The notes under the pieces are model-generated. The model searched no databases. It was given only the letters and a program-made list of their open reading frames with translations, and was not told where the DNA came from. From positions 62,001 through 126,000 of the forward strand of contig NZ_CP045417.1 of the NCBI RefSeq assembly GCF_009363755.1: DNA of 64,000 bases. Direction: 5' to 3'. Positions 35,303-45,661 of the stretch are shown here, in pieces (positions within the stretch are counted from its first letter, which is position 1; the number at the start of each line of letters is the position of its first letter). This DNA is from Halomonas sp. THAF5a (lineage in GTDB: Bacteria > Pseudomonadota > Gammaproteobacteria > Pseudomonadales > Halomonadaceae). A program made the position numbers and the translations under genes.

Positions 35303-36016
35303 ATGGCGAGCACCATCGGTAGCGGCGTGATCAATGGCATCAACGGTGGCGCCGCGGGCGGCGCGAGCCTGAGCGCCAAGCAGTCGGACGAGCTGCGCAA
35401 CAACTTCATGACCATGCTGGTGACGCAGCTGCAGAACCAGGATCCGCTCAGTCCGATGAAGAACGAGGACATGACCGCCCAGCTGGCGCAGATCAACACC
35501 GTCAGCGGCATCGAGGAGCTCAACGAGTCGATGGCGGCGATCACCGGCCAGATCGACGCCGGCCAGACCCTGCAGGCCACCGGACTGATCGGCAAGGGCG
35601 TGCTGGTACCCGGCGATCGCGTGCTGTTGAACCGGGGCGAGGCGGCCGAGGGGGAAGAGGCCGAGGTGACCACCACGCCCTTCGGCATCGAGCTCGACCA
35701 GCCCGCCGACAACGTCATCGTCACCATCACCAACCAGTCCGGCCAGGTCGTGAACCGCTACGAGACGGGCTCGGCCAGGGCCGGTGTGGAGTCCTTCAGC
35801 TGGGACGGCCAGACCAGCGATGGCCAGGCCGCCACCGACGGTGCCTACCGCGTCAGCGTCGAGGCCACCCGAGGGGACGAGGCGGTGCCGGTCGAGACCC
35901 TCAACTACGCCGTAGTGGGCAGCGTCACGCCGCCCACCGATGGCGGGCAGGTTCAGCTCGACCTGGGGGCCGTCTACGGCCGGGTCGGGCTCTCGGATAT
36001 CAAGCAGATCCTCTGA
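35303..36016 (+). CDS. flgD: Hook-capping protein FlgD
   Basis: FlgD is the scaffold cap for hook assembly and is lost afterward. The 237-residue protein has the export and assembly region NNFMTMLVTQLQNQDPLSPM. It is followed by a FlgD Tudor/Ig-like pair (about 95-225) with SFSWDGQTSDGQAATDGAYR. The Gly-rich N-terminus varies freely in the family. It begins four bases after flgC. Confidence 0.97.
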   Translation: MASTIGSGVINGINGGAAGGASLSAKQSDELRNNFMTMLVTQLQNQDPLSPMKNEDMTAQLAQINTVSGIEELNESMAAITGQIDAGQTLQATGLIGKGVLVPGDRVLLNRGEAAEGEEAEVTTTPFGIELDQPADNVIVTITNQSGQVVNRYETGSARAGVESFSWDGQTSDGQAATDGAYRVSVEATRGDEAVPVETLNYAVVGSVTPPTDGGQVQLDLGAVYGRVGLSDIKQIL

Positions 36017-36079
36017 TGACGGGCCGCTCGATCACGAGCCGTTCTCCGTTCGATACTCAGCCAACGCAGGGACAGTGAC

Positions 36080-38173
36080 ATGGGTTTCTCACAAGCGCTC
36101 AGCGGCCTGAACGCCGCCTCCTCCAGCCTCGACGTGCTGGGCAACAACATCGCCAACTCCCAGACCGTGGGTTACAAGAGCTCCAGCGCGCAGTTCGCGA
36201 GCGTCTTCGCCGGCGCCAAGGGCTTGGGTACCAAGGTTTCGACGGTGATGCAGGACTTCGGTGCCGGCAATATCGAGGCCACCGGACGCAGCCTCGACCT
36301 CGCCATCAGCGGCCAGGGCTTCTATCGCTTTCAGCAGGACGGTGAGGTGGTCTATTCGCGCAACGGCCAGCTCAGCATGACCGCCGATGGCTTCCTGGAG
36401 AACGCGCAAGGCGCACGTCTCATGGGCTACGGTCTCAACGCTCAGGGTGAGGTGCAGGTCGGTGGTCAGCCTGAAGTGTTGAACATCTCGTCGGAGGAGT
36501 TGGCGGCGAGGGCCACCTCGGATGTCTTTACGACCCTGAATCTCGATGCACGAAACATTGCTGGTGACGGCCTGAGTCAAACTCAGGTAACGACTAACCT
36601 GAAGAACCCTGAAAATATTGCTAATCAAGAGCAGCTTGATTACCACTATGCCAATAACTTCAGCGTGTATGACTCTTTAGGCCAGGCGCACAGCGTCTCG
36701 ATTTACTACGAGAAACGACCCGAAGCCGAGAACTCTTGGCTTGCGAAGGTCGTTATGGATGGGTATTACGACATGAAGTCTGATCCGGTAGGCAAGGCGA
36801 CCGGAGAAGTAACCAGCGCCGCTGAAAAAGGCGCCGACGTATCGAAGAGCTCGGCGGATGCGCTGATTAGCTCGATGAAGGAAACAGAGTCCAGTCTTTC
36901 GTCCCTTAAGGCTGCGATGAGCACGGCAGCGGCAACAGCTGCAGCAGAACCGGGTGCGGATGCCGATTCGGTCAGAAAAGCCGTTAATGACGCCGCAGGG
37001 CAATTTGCTTCTTCTGCAGGCTTCACGTTAAGCGATGTCTTGGATAAATATCTGAACGGGCAGAAAATTGAGCCAGCACAAAATGCAGTGTTGGCCGCTT
37101 ATGTCGATAAGATAAATACCGATATGGATGCAGAGACAACGAGTGCCGATGTTGTCACTGCAGTCGACAATGTTGATCCTATGACCGAAGCGACCGTTGT
37201 TAGCGAGTTCGGGAGGTTCGTGGACTCCAAGTCGGCATCGATCATTTCAGGATCCGATGCCGAATATTCAGAGGTTGCGACCTCCTCTTTGGCTGCTATC
37301 AAGAGCGCTCTTGGTGGAAGTGATATCAGCACCGACGTGGCGAGTGCTCAAGGCATCGACGTGGATGCGGATGCAGCGACGGTTGCCGCCGTTCAGAAAG
37401 TGGTAAGCAACGTCGCGAACGATGCTCTAATCGGTATCAATGATCCGGAAATTATCAGTGCCGTAAATGCCGTTGAGGCAGCGGATGACGGCGCATCAAC
37501 AGTTTCAGCCATTGTGACCGCCACATCGGCAGCAGATCCAGGTGAAGCCTTCGAGGCCTTCGGTACCAACGACTTCGTCGTAGAGTTCAATGAAGATGGC
37601 ACATTGAAACGTGTGGGGCAGCCGGAGCTGACAGATAACGGGATCGAATATTCCGATGTCGCTAACAACGCTCCCCAGATTTCATTCGCCAGCGATGCAA
37701 CGACTCCCCTCGGTGGAGCAACCAATGAGTTGAAATTCAACATCGATCTGGGGAATACGACACAGTTTGGTAACAACTCGCAGGTTGGAGAGCTCACTCA
37801 AAACGGTTACGCCTCAGGCTCGTTGGTCGGCATCACTATCGAGGATGATGGCACCGTGATGCGCAACTACACCAACGAACAGTCCCAGGCGGCTGGGCAG
37901 ATCGTGCTGGCCAACTTCCGCAACCCCGAGGGGCTAAAGGCGGTAGGTGACAACGCCTGGACGGCCACGGAGGGGTCGGGCCAGGAGCTGGTGGGGGTCG
38001 CAGGCACCGGTCTGCTGGGCAGCATCCAGTCCGGGGCCATCGAGACCTCCAACGTGGACCTGGCCAAGCAGCTGGTGGACATGATCGTCACCCAGCGCGC
38101 CTACCAGGCCAACTCCCAGACCATCAAGACCCAGGACGAGGTCCTCCAGGCCTCGATCAACCTGAGTCGCTAA
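36080..38173 (+). CDS. flgE: Flagellar hook protein FlgE with large central insertion
   Basis: FlgE builds the curved hook. The 697-residue length is far above the usual 400-450. The conserved ends are normal: FSQALSGLNAASSSLDVLGN with NIANSQTVGYKSS at the start, and TSNVDLAKQLVDMIVTQRAY with TIKTQDEVLQASINLSR at the end. Between roughly residues 236 and 495 lies an Ala/Ser/Asp/Val-rich helical insertion, starting after DGYYDMKSDPVG and ending at NDFVVEFNEDG. Base composition drops there: bases 37081-37140 are 42% G+C and 37141-37200 are 52%, against about 65% in flgF. The insertion is in frame. It probably forms an extra outward-facing domain on the hook. Confidence 0.97.
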   Translation: MGFSQALSGLNAASSSLDVLGNNIANSQTVGYKSSSAQFASVFAGAKGLGTKVSTVMQDFGAGNIEATGRSLDLAISGQGFYRFQQDGEVVYSRNGQLSMTADGFLENAQGARLMGYGLNAQGEVQVGGQPEVLNISSEELAARATSDVFTTLNLDARNIAGDGLSQTQVTTNLKNPENIANQEQLDYHYANNFSVYDSLGQAHSVSIYYEKRPEAENSWLAKVVMDGYYDMKSDPVGKATGEVTSAAEKGADVSKSSADALISSMKETESSLSSLKAAMSTAAATAAAEPGADADSVRKAVNDAAGQFASSAGFTLSDVLDKYLNGQKIEPAQNAVLAAYVDKINTDMDAETTSADVVTAVDNVDPMTEATVVSEFGRFVDSKSASIISGSDAEYSEVATSSLAAIKSALGGSDISTDVASAQGIDVDADAATVAAVQKVVSNVANDALIGINDPEIISAVNAVEAADDGASTVSAIVTATSAADPGEAFEAFGTNDFVVEFNEDGTLKRVGQPELTDNGIEYSDVANNAPQISFASDATTPLGGATNELKFNIDLGNTTQFGNNSQVGELTQNGYASGSLVGITIEDDGTVMRNYTNEQSQAAGQIVLANFRNPEGLKAVGDNAWTATEGSGQELVGVAGTGLLGSIQSGAIETSNVDLAKQLVDMIVTQRAYQANSQTIKTQDEVLQASINLSR

Positions 38174-38188
38174 GGCGGGAGCCGAGCC

Positions 38189-38944
38189 ATGGATCGCATC
38201 CTCTACACCGCCATGAGCGGCGCCCGGCAGAGCATGGAGCAGCAGTCGGTGGTCAGCCACAACCTCTCCAACGTGGACACCGTCGGCTTTCGCGCCCAGC
38301 TGCATGCCATGCGCGCCGTACCGGTGCAGGGCGACGGCGCCCTGCCTACGCGGGTCTCGGTCGCCGCCTCGACCCCTGGGGCGGACGTCGCGCCCGGCCC
38401 CATGAACCGCACCGGCCGGGCGCTGGACGTGGCGATGGAGGGCGATGCCTGGCTCGCCGTGCAGGCGGCGGACGGCACCGAGGCCTACACCCGGCGCGGC
38501 GACCTGCAGGTGGACAGCGACGGCCTGGTGACCAGCGTCGGCCGCCCGGTGATCGGCGAGGGCGGCCCCATCCAGGTGCCGCTGGGCGCCCAGCTCTCGG
38601 TGGGCAGCGACGGCACCCTGAGCGCCATCGCCCAGGGCCAGGGGCCCGACGCCCTGGTCGCCGTGGGCCGCCTCAAGCTGGTCACGCCCGACGAGGCGGG
38701 CGTGGTCCGCGGCGATGACGGCCTGTTCCGGGCCCCGCCCGGCGGTGATGACGCTCCGGCGGTGCTGCCCGCCGACGACGAAGCCCGCCTGGTCAGCGGT
38801 GCCCTGGAGGGCAGCAACGTCAGCGCCGTGGACGCCATGGTGTCGATGATCGACGTGGCGCGGCGCTACGAGATGCAGACCAAGGTCATCAGCACCGCCG
38901 ACGAGAACGCCCAGCGTGCCAACAGCCTGCTCTCCCTGAGCTGA
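38189..38944 (+). CDS. flgF: Flagellar rod protein FlgF
   Basis: FlgF is a proximal rod protein. The 251-residue protein opens MDRILYTAMSGARQSMEQQS with VSHNLSNVDTVGFRAQL and closes with SAVDAMVSMIDVARRYEMQT and the terminal heptad helix. The centre has the FlgF/FlgG/FlgE D1 fold (GDAWLAVQAADGTEAYTRRG in segments). Length is normal. Confidence 0.97.
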   Translation: MDRILYTAMSGARQSMEQQSVVSHNLSNVDTVGFRAQLHAMRAVPVQGDGALPTRVSVAASTPGADVAPGPMNRTGRALDVAMEGDAWLAVQAADGTEAYTRRGDLQVDSDGLVTSVGRPVIGEGGPIQVPLGAQLSVGSDGTLSAIAQGQGPDALVAVGRLKLVTPDEAGVVRGDDGLFRAPPGGDDAPAVLPADDEARLVSGALEGSNVSAVDAMVSMIDVARRYEMQTKVISTADENAQRANSLLSLS

Positions 38945-38971
38945 GACGCCCCGAACACGAGGAACCCCTAG

Positions 38972-39754
38972 ATGATCAAGTCACTGTGGACGGCCAAGAC
39001 CGGCCTGGAGTCCCAGCAGGTCAAGCTGGACGTGATCTCCAACAACCTGGCCAACGTCAACACCAACGGCTTCAAGCAGTCCCGGGCGGTGTTCGAGGAC
39101 CTGCTCTACCAGAACCTTCGCCAGCCCGGCGCACAGAACGACGTCCAGAATCGCCTGCCGTCGGGCATGCAGGTCGGCACCGGCGTGCGTCCGGTGGCCA
39201 CCGAGCGCCTGCACACCCAGGGGGGGCTGGAGCAGACCGGCAACTCCCGTGACCTCGCCATCAACGGCCAGGGCTTCTTCCAGGTGCTGATGCCGGACGG
39301 CACCACCGGCTACACCCGCGACGGCAGCTTCCAGCTGGATGCCAACGGCCAGATGGTCACCGCCAACGGCTATCCGCTGGAGCCGGCGATCATCATCCCC
39401 GAGAACGCGCTCTCGGTGAGCATCGGCGAGGACGGCATCGTCTCGGTGAAGCAGCCGGGCAGCGCCCAGTCCAACGAGGTGGGCCAGATCACCGTCTCCA
39501 CCTTCGTTAATCCCACCGGGCTCGAGAGCATCGGCGGCAACCTCTACACCGAGACCACCGCCTCCGGTCCCCGCAACGAGGGCATCCCCGGTCTGAACGG
39601 TGCGGGCCGGCTCTCCCAGGGCTACGTCGAGACCTCCAACGTCAACGTGGTGGAGGAGATGGTCAGCATGATCCAGACCCAGCGAGCCTACGAGATCAAC
39701 AGCAAGGCGGTGAAGACCAGCGACGAGATGCTGGCGCGCCTCGCCCAGCTGTAA
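38972..39754 (+). CDS. flgG: Flagellar distal rod protein FlgG
   Basis: FlgG makes the distal rod. The 260-residue protein is highly conserved: [37 protein letters not shown], the FlgG-specific [10 protein letters not shown] and the terminal [20 protein letters not shown]. Length and motifs match the family with no insertion. This contrasts with the enlarged FlgE three genes upstream. Confidence 0.98.
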   Translation: MIKSLWTAKTGLESQQVKLDVISNNLANVNTNGFKQSRAVFEDLLYQNLRQPGAQNDVQNRLPSGMQVGTGVRPVATERLHTQGGLEQTGNSRDLAINGQGFFQVLMPDGTTGYTRDGSFQLDANGQMVTANGYPLEPAIIIPENALSVSIGEDGIVSVKQPGSAQSNEVGQITVSTFVNPTGLESIGGNLYTETTASGPRNEGIPGLNGAGRLSQGYVETSNVNVVEEMVSMIQTQRAYEINSKAVKTSDEMLARLAQL

Positions 39755-39792
39755 CGACGAGGAGGAGCGCGGGTGAGAGAGGGAGAGCGGTC

Positions 39793-40488
39793 ATGAAGGC
39801 CGGAAGGTTCGACGGCGGGCGATGCCTGCGCGGGCTCTGTGTCCTGATGATGGTGCTGCTGGGCGGGTGTGCCCAGGTGCCACGCGCCTCGGTGGTCGGC
39901 GAGCAGGAGCAGATCATGATCCCGGACCGGCCGGTGCCGCGGGCCAACGGCTCCATCTATCAGGCGCATCGGGGCTACCAGCCGCTGTTCGAGGACCGCC
40001 GGCCGCGCATGGTGGGCGACATCCTGACCATCGTGCTGGACGAGGAGGTCAGTGCCAGCAAGAACGCTCGCTCCAACGCCGATCGCAACGGCTCCTCGAG
40101 CCTCGGCTTCGACCAGCAGGCCGACGCCATCGAGCAGCTGACCGCGCTCGGCTTCGATATCTCCGCCTCCGGCGAGAGCGACTTCGAGGGCGGCGGCGGC
40201 TCCGAGGCCAACAACTCCTTCACCGGCACCATCACCGTCTCGGTGGTGGAGGTGATGAACAACGGCAACCTTAGGGTGCGCGGAGAGAAGCAGATCGCCA
40301 TCAATCAGGGCACCGAGTTCATCCGCTTCGCCGGGGTGGTCAATCCGCGCACCATCACCGGCCAGAACACCGTGCCCTCGACTTCGGTGGCGGATGCGCG
40401 CATCGAGTACGTCGGCAACGGCTACATCAACGAGGCGCAGCACATGGGCTGGCTGCAGCGCTTCTTCCTCAACGTCTCGCCCTTCTGA
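39793..40488 (+). CDS. flgH: L-ring lipoprotein FlgH
   Basis: FlgH forms the L-ring in the outer membrane. The 231-residue precursor has a lipoprotein signal with lipobox LLGGC (Cys about 27). The mature part carries [30 protein letters not shown] and the conserved end [19 protein letters not shown]. It lies between flgG and flgI in the standard order. Confidence 0.97.
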   Translation: MKAGRFDGGRCLRGLCVLMMVLLGGCAQVPRASVVGEQEQIMIPDRPVPRANGSIYQAHRGYQPLFEDRRPRMVGDILTIVLDEEVSASKNARSNADRNGSSSLGFDQQADAIEQLTALGFDISASGESDFEGGGGSEANNSFTGTITVSVVEVMNNGNLRVRGEKQIAINQGTEFIRFAGVVNPRTITGQNTVPSTSVADARIEYVGNGYINEAQHMGWLQRFFLNVSPF

Positions 40489-40498
40489 TGGTGATCGC

Positions 40499-41638
40499 AT
40501 GAACTTCGGCTCGGTCCGCACGATGTCCCGCCGCGCGCCGTTGAGGCTTTGCTCGATGGCGCTGCTCCTGTGCTGCCTGGTCGCGCTGCCGGTCCAGGCC
40601 GAGCGCCTGCGCGAGCTGGCCGGCTTTGCCGGGGTGCGCGACAACGCCCTGGTGGGCTACGGCCTGGTGGTCGGCCTGGACGGTACCGGCGACCAGACCA
40701 TGCAGGCGCCCTTCACCGGCCAGAGCCTGACCAACATGCTCTCGCAGCTGGGCATCACCGTGCCCCCCGGCACCAACATGCAGCTGCGCAACGTGGCAGC
40801 GGTGATGGTCACCGCCGACCTGCCGCCCTTCGCCCGGCCGGGGCAGCGGGTCGACGTGGTGGTCTCCTCGGTCGGCAACGCCGACAGCCTGCGCGGCGGC
40901 ACCCTGCTGATGACGCCGCTCAAGGGCGCCGACGGCGACACCTACGCCATCGCCCAGGGCAACCTGCTGGTGGGCGGCGCCGGAGCCTCCGCCGGCGGCG
41001 CCAGCGTGCAGATCAACCAGCAGGCCGGCGGGCGGATCAGCGGCGGCGCGACCGTGGAGCGCGAGGTGCCGCTGGCGCTGGGGGCCAACGGTGGGCTGCT
41101 CGAGCTGGAGCTTAACAGCAGCGACTTCGGCACCGTCCAGCGGGTGGTCAGCGCCATCAACCGCGAGTTCGGCCGCCTCGTGGCCGCCGCCCGCAACGGC
41201 CGGGTGATCGCCCTGGACGGCCCCCGGGACGCCAACGCCCGGGTCAACTTCATGGCGCGCGTCGAGAACATCGAGGTCACGCCCCCCGAGGCGCCGGCGC
41301 GGGTGGTACTGAACTCCCGCACCGGCTCCATCGTGCTCAACGGCGCCGTCACCCTGCGCCAGGCGGCGGTGGCCCACGGCAACCTCTCCATCGTCATCGA
41401 TACCGACGTGGGCGTCAGCCAGCCCAACCCCTTCGGCGGCGGCGAGACCGTGGTGGTCGAGGACACCGAGATCAGCATCCAGCAGCAGCCCGGCACCCTC
41501 AAGGTGGTGGAGGGCGCCAACCTGCTCGACGTGGTGGATGCCCTCAACTCCCTGGGCGCCACGCCAAACGACCTGATGTCGATCCTCGAGGCCCTCAAGG
41601 CGGCCGGATCGCTACGCGCCGAGCTGGAGATCATCTGA
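40499..41638 (+). CDS. flgI: P-ring protein FlgI
   Basis: FlgI forms the periplasmic P-ring. The 379-residue precursor has a signal peptide (about 1-35, ending LVALPVQA). The conserved [17 protein letters not shown] follows, then [21 protein letters not shown] and the end [25 protein letters not shown] chose the ATG at 40499, 11 bases after flgH; another in-frame ATG at 40523 would give a shorter signal peptide and cannot be excluded. Confidence 0.97.
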   Translation: MNFGSVRTMSRRAPLRLCSMALLLCCLVALPVQAERLRELAGFAGVRDNALVGYGLVVGLDGTGDQTMQAPFTGQSLTNMLSQLGITVPPGTNMQLRNVAAVMVTADLPPFARPGQRVDVVVSSVGNADSLRGGTLLMTPLKGADGDTYAIAQGNLLVGGAGASAGGASVQINQQAGGRISGGATVEREVPLALGANGGLLELELNSSDFGTVQRVVSAINREFGRLVAAARNGRVIALDGPRDANARVNFMARVENIEVTPPEAPARVVLNSRTGSIVLNGAVTLRQAAVAHGNLSIVIDTDVGVSQPNPFGGGETVVVEDTEISIQQQPGTLKVVEGANLLDVVDALNSLGATPNDLMSILEALKAAGSLRAELEII

Positions 41639-42663
41639 TGAGCCTGAATGCTCCCGACACCATGGGCGGGCAGTTCGCCCTCGACGTCCAGGGCCTCGAG
41701 CGGATCAAGCACAGCGCCCGCCAGACCCCGGGCGAGGGGCTGGACGCCGCGGCCAGGCAGTTCGAGGCGCTGTTCGTGCAGATGATGATGAAGAGCATGC
41801 GCGACGCCGTGCCCTCGTCGGGCCTGCTCGACAATCGCCAGACCGAGTACTTCCAGGAGCTGCTCGACAAGCAGTGGTCCCAGGGCATCGCCGAGCGCGG
41901 CGTCGGCCTTGCCGAGCGGTTGACGGCGCAGCTCGAGGGCCGCCACGGCGGCGCGACGCCTTCCCGCGATGGAGAGCTCGAGGCGTTGATCGCCGGCATT
42001 CCCCGCGGCACGCCGCGCCCCCTCGAGAATGCCCTGCGCCCGGAGGAGAGCGGCGAGGTGGAGACCGCCGCGATGCCGGCCTCCTTCCTCGACGCGCTCC
42101 AGACCACCGCTCCGGTGGATACCGCCTCCGAACCTCGTGACGACCGACCTGCCCACGTGCGCGACTTCCTCGAGCGCCTGGAGGCGCCCGCCCGGGCGGC
42201 CAGCCGTGCCTCCGGTGTGCCGGCCGAGCTGATCCTGGCCCAGGCGGCGCTGGAGACCGGCTGGGGCCGCCACGAGATCGCCACCCCCGGCGGCGGCAAC
42301 AGCCACAACCTCTTCGGCATCAAGGCCGGCAGCACCTGGCGGGGCGAGACCACCGAGATCCTCACCCACGAGGTGATCGACGGCCGGCGCCAGGCCGTGC
42401 GCGACCGCTTCCGGGTCTACGGCTCCTTCGAGGAGGCCTTCACCGACTACGCTCGACTGATTGGCGACAATCCGCGCTATGCCGGCGTGCTCTCGGCGGG
42501 CAGCGCCGACCAGGCCGCCCGGGCCCTGCAGCGGGGCGGCTACGCCACCGACCCGGCCTATGCCGACAAGCTGATCGCCGTGATGGACACCCTCGGCCCG
42601 CTGGCTGGCGACAGGACCCTGGCGAGCCGCGGGCCCGTCTCGCCCTACGCCGCTTCGTACTGA
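41638..42663 (+). CDS. flgJ: Rod-cap peptidoglycan hydrolase FlgJ
   Basis: FlgJ caps the growing rod and opens the peptidoglycan layer. The 341-residue protein has an N-terminal rod-cap domain (about 1-110; AARQFEALFVQMMMKSMRDA) and a C-terminal glucosaminidase domain (about 170-330). The latter shows LAQAALETGWGRHEI with the catalytic Glu, NLFGIKAG and YGSFEEAFTDYARLI. The start codon overlaps the flgI stop by one base. This two-domain form is typical of gammaproteobacteria. Confidence 0.98.
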   Translation: MSLNAPDTMGGQFALDVQGLERIKHSARQTPGEGLDAAARQFEALFVQMMMKSMRDAVPSSGLLDNRQTEYFQELLDKQWSQGIAERGVGLAERLTAQLEGRHGGATPSRDGELEALIAGIPRGTPRPLENALRPEESGEVETAAMPASFLDALQTTAPVDTASEPRDDRPAHVRDFLERLEAPARAASRASGVPAELILAQAALETGWGRHEIATPGGGNSHNLFGIKAGSTWRGETTEILTHEVIDGRRQAVRDRFRVYGSFEEAFTDYARLIGDNPRYAGVLSAGSADQAARALQRGGYATDPAYADKLIAVMDTLGPLAGDRTLASRGPVSPYAASY

Positions 42664-42670
42664 TCCGCGC

Positions 42671-42697
42671 TCAAGAGTGCCGCCGCGCCGCCGATAA
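42671..42697 (+). promoter_or_regulatory. Sigma-28 promoter of flgKL
   Basis: TCAAGAGT (42671-42678), 11-base spacer, GCCGATAA (42690-42697), 29 bases before the flgK ATG. The -10 box is one half of a palindrome, GCCGATA (42690-42696) and TATCGGC (42704-42710). Confidence 0.85.
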
Positions 42698-42726
42698 GAG
42701 GTCTATCGGCCTAAGGAAATCACGCC

Positions 42727-44385
42727 ATGAGTATCTTCTCCACAGGACTGAGCGGCCTCAACGCGGCCCAGAACGCCCTGGCGACCACCAGCAACAACAT
42801 CAGCAACGTCTTCACCCCGGGCTACAACCGCGAGGTGACACTCCTCGGGCAGAGCTCCACCGGCGGCGGGGGCGTTCAGGGCAACGACATCCAGCGCCAG
42901 TTCAACGACTACGTCGCCTCGCAGCTCAACGCCGCCACCAGCAAGTCCAGCGCGCTTGAGACCTATGCCAACCAGGTCGGCCAGATCGACAGCCTGCTGG
43001 CGGATCGCGAGGCGGGCCTCGCGCCCCTGATGCAGAACTTCTTCTCCTCCCTGGAGGACCTGGCCAGCGCCCCCTCGGACCCGGCGGCCCGCCAGGGCGT
43101 GCTGGGCTCGGCCGATACCCTGAGCGCGCAGTTCCGCTCCTTCGACGGCTACCTGCAGGACATGCAGGAGGGCATCAACGGCCAGATCGCCGACGAGGTC
43201 ACCCAGATCAACAACACCACCGAGCAGCTCGCCGGCCTCAACCGCGAGATCGCCCTGGCCCGGGCGCGCAGCGGCGAGGCGCCCAACGGCCTGCTCAACC
43301 AGCGCGACCGGCTGGTCAACGAGCTCAGCGAGCGCATGGACGTGCGACTCAACATCCAGGACGGCAAGACCTACAACGTCAGCCTGCCCAACGGCCAGCC
43401 GCTGGTCGCCGGCACCCAGCAGTTCACGCTCGAGGCGATGGACTCCCCCGTCGATCCGGAGCGCACCGTGCTGGGCTATCGCGACTCTGCCGGGACCCTG
43501 GTGGCCCTGGACGAGGACACCGTCACCGGCGGCACCCTGGGCGGGCTGATGGAGTTCCGCGCCGAGACCCTGGACAAGACCCAGAACCAGATCGGCCAGA
43601 TGGCCGTCTCCCTGGCCGTGGCGTTCAACCAGCAGCACGCCAGCGGCGTCGATCTCGACGGCGAGCAGGGCGGCGCCTTCTTCGAGATCGGCCAGCCCCG
43701 GGCGTATGCCCAAGAGGGCAACGTCGGCAGCACCAAGGTCGCCGAGACGGCCTTCGATGCCGCCAATATCGATCGGCTCAGGGCAACCGACTACACGGTG
43801 AGAGTCACCAATACGCCGGTGACGGGAGCTGCCGATTTCGAGGTGATCCGCAAGGACAGCGGCGAGGCCCTGGGCAGTGCCGATATCGGCTTCGATGCTA
43901 CCTCCGGCGAACTGAGCTTCGGCGGCGTGACCCTTACCTTCGACGATACCGCAGTGATGGCGCAGAACGACCGCTTCGAGGTCCAGCCGGTGCGGCGCGC
44001 GGCCGGCAACCTGGAGAGCGCCATCGCCGACCTGGACAAGATCGCTGCCGGGGGCCCTGACGGTGGCAGCGGCAATAATGAAAATGCCCTGGCCCTGCAG
44101 GACCTGCAGGACGATAGCATCGTGAGCGGCTCGGCCAGCCTGAGCGGTGCCTACGGCGCCATGGTCAGCGACGTCGGCAACCGCACCAATATCGTGCAGG
44201 TCAATCTCGATGCCCAGCAGGGCCTGACCGACCAGCTCAAGGCCGTGCAGCAGTCGGAGTCTGGCGTGAACCTGGACGAGGAGGCGGCCAACCTGATCCG
44301 CTACCAGCAGTTCTACCAGGCCAATGCCAAGGTCATCGAGACGGGGACGACGGTGATCGACACCATCCTCGGTCTGCGCAACTGA
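42727..44385 (+). CDS. flgK: Hook-filament junction protein FlgK
   Basis: FlgK is the first hook-associated protein. The 552-residue protein starts IFSTGLSGLNAAQNALATTS with NNISNVFTPGYNRE and ends with EEAANLIRYQQFYQANAKVI and the terminal helix TVIDTILGLRN. The middle has a variable exposed domain. AAGGA lies nine bases before the ATG. A sigma-28 promoter directly upstream makes it a late gene despite lying at the end of the flgB run. Confidence 0.98.
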   Translation: MSIFSTGLSGLNAAQNALATTSNNISNVFTPGYNREVTLLGQSSTGGGGVQGNDIQRQFNDYVASQLNAATSKSSALETYANQVGQIDSLLADREAGLAPLMQNFFSSLEDLASAPSDPAARQGVLGSADTLSAQFRSFDGYLQDMQEGINGQIADEVTQINNTTEQLAGLNREIALARARSGEAPNGLLNQRDRLVNELSERMDVRLNIQDGKTYNVSLPNGQPLVAGTQQFTLEAMDSPVDPERTVLGYRDSAGTLVALDEDTVTGGTLGGLMEFRAETLDKTQNQIGQMAVSLAVAFNQQHASGVDLDGEQGGAFFEIGQPRAYAQEGNVGSTKVAETAFDAANIDRLRATDYTVRVTNTPVTGAADFEVIRKDSGEALGSADIGFDATSGELSFGGVTLTFDDTAVMAQNDRFEVQPVRRAAGNLESAIADLDKIAAGGPDGGSGNNENALALQDLQDDSIVSGSASLSGAYGAMVSDVGNRTNIVQVNLDAQQGLTDQLKAVQQSESGVNLDEEAANLIRYQQFYQANAKVIETGTTVIDTILGLRN

Positions 44386-44402
44386 TTGTCGGAGAGCCCT
44401 AG

Positions 44403-45635
44403 ATGCGTATCAGCAGCGTCACCATGTTCGAGCAGAGCGTCTCGTCCATGAATCGCCAGCAGAGCGATTTTCTCAAGGTCAGCCAGCAGATCGCCAGCGG
44501 CCGCCGCGTGGTCAACCCCTCCGACGATCCTCAGGCCGCATCACGAGCCGTGGGCGTCGACCAGGCCCGGGCTGTCACCCAGCAGCATGCGGATTCCCGG
44601 GTCAGTGCGCGCAACGCCCTCGCCCAGACCGAGAGCGTGCTCAACAGCGTCAGCGACGCCGTCACCAGCGCCAAGACGCTGCTGGTGCAGGCCTCGAGCG
44701 AGACCCTGAGCGATGCCGATCGGCAGTCGGTGGCCTCGGAGCTGCGCGGCGTCTACGAGACGCTGATCGGCCAGGCCAACGCCACCGACGGAAACGGTCG
44801 CCACCTGTTCGGCGGCTATAACGACAGTACCGAACCCTTCGTCAAGCAGGGCGGCAAGATCGCGTACGTGGGCGACGACAACGCCCGCGAGCAGCGTATC
44901 GACGCCTCGCGGCTGATGAAGGTCAGCGACAACGGCGAGGCCATCTTCCAGAGCGTGCCCAGCGGCGCCGGCCACGTGGCCACCGCGGAACCTGGCAACA
45001 CCGGCAGCGTCACCTTCAAGGGGCCGCAGATCGTCGATCAGGAAAGCGTGAAGCCCAACCAGGCCTACACCATCACCTTTTCTGGCGATGCCGCCTCTGG
45101 GTACGCGTACGAGGTGCAGGACGGTAGCGGCAATCCTCTCACCCCCGCCATCGCCGGGGGCTACGACCCCGAGAGCGACGAGCCGGTGCGCATCGAGTTT
45201 GAGGGCCTCGCTCTGGAGCTCGAGGGTGAGCCGTCAGCGGGCGACAGCATCGCGGTCAACCCCGCGGATCAGGGCAACACCAGCCTCTTCGCGACGATCG
45301 AGAATGCCCTTGACGTGCTCGAGAATCCGACCGATAACGCCGCCGACCAGGCCGCCCTGCGCAACACCCTGAGCACCTCGATGCGCGAGCTGGACAACAG
45401 CCTGGACAACGTCCTGACCACCCGCGCCTCGGTCGGCGCGCGCCTCAACGAGCTTGACGTGGTCGACTCCGTCGGGGGCAACCGCATGCTCAACTACGAG
45501 CAGACTCTCTCCGACCTGGTCGACCTCGACTACGCCGAGGCGATCGGCGAGTACAGCCTGCGCCAGGTGGGCCTGCAGGCCTCCCAGAAGGCCTTCGCCG
45601 ACATGAAGGGCATGTCGCTCTTCCAGTTCCTCTAG
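44403..45635 (+). CDS. flgL: Hook-filament junction protein FlgL
   Basis: FlgL is the second junction protein and resembles flagellin. The 410-residue protein begins RISSVTMFEQSVSSMNRQQS with IASGRRVVNPSDDPQAASRA and ends with LSDLVDLDYAEAIGEYSLRQ and the terminal flagellin-type helix. The central domain (about 150-280) is variable. It is the last gene of the rightward flg block and converges with fliR. Confidence 0.97.
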   Translation: MRISSVTMFEQSVSSMNRQQSDFLKVSQQIASGRRVVNPSDDPQAASRAVGVDQARAVTQQHADSRVSARNALAQTESVLNSVSDAVTSAKTLLVQASSETLSDADRQSVASELRGVYETLIGQANATDGNGRHLFGGYNDSTEPFVKQGGKIAYVGDDNAREQRIDASRLMKVSDNGEAIFQSVPSGAGHVATAEPGNTGSVTFKGPQIVDQESVKPNQAYTITFSGDAASGYAYEVQDGSGNPLTPAIAGGYDPESDEPVRIEFEGLALELEGEPSAGDSIAVNPADQGNTSLFATIENALDVLENPTDNAADQAALRNTLSTSMRELDNSLDNVLTTRASVGARLNELDVVDSVGGNRMLNYEQTLSDLVDLDYAEAIGEYSLRQVGLQASQKAFADMKGMSLFQFL

Positions 45636-45661
45636 GCCGTTCCAGCTCCGCCAGCCCACAG

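Noticed and set aside
40394..40498. N-terminal extension of FlgI
   Set aside because: It lies in the end of flgH and would bury the signal peptide; the ATG at 40499 leaves a normal one.
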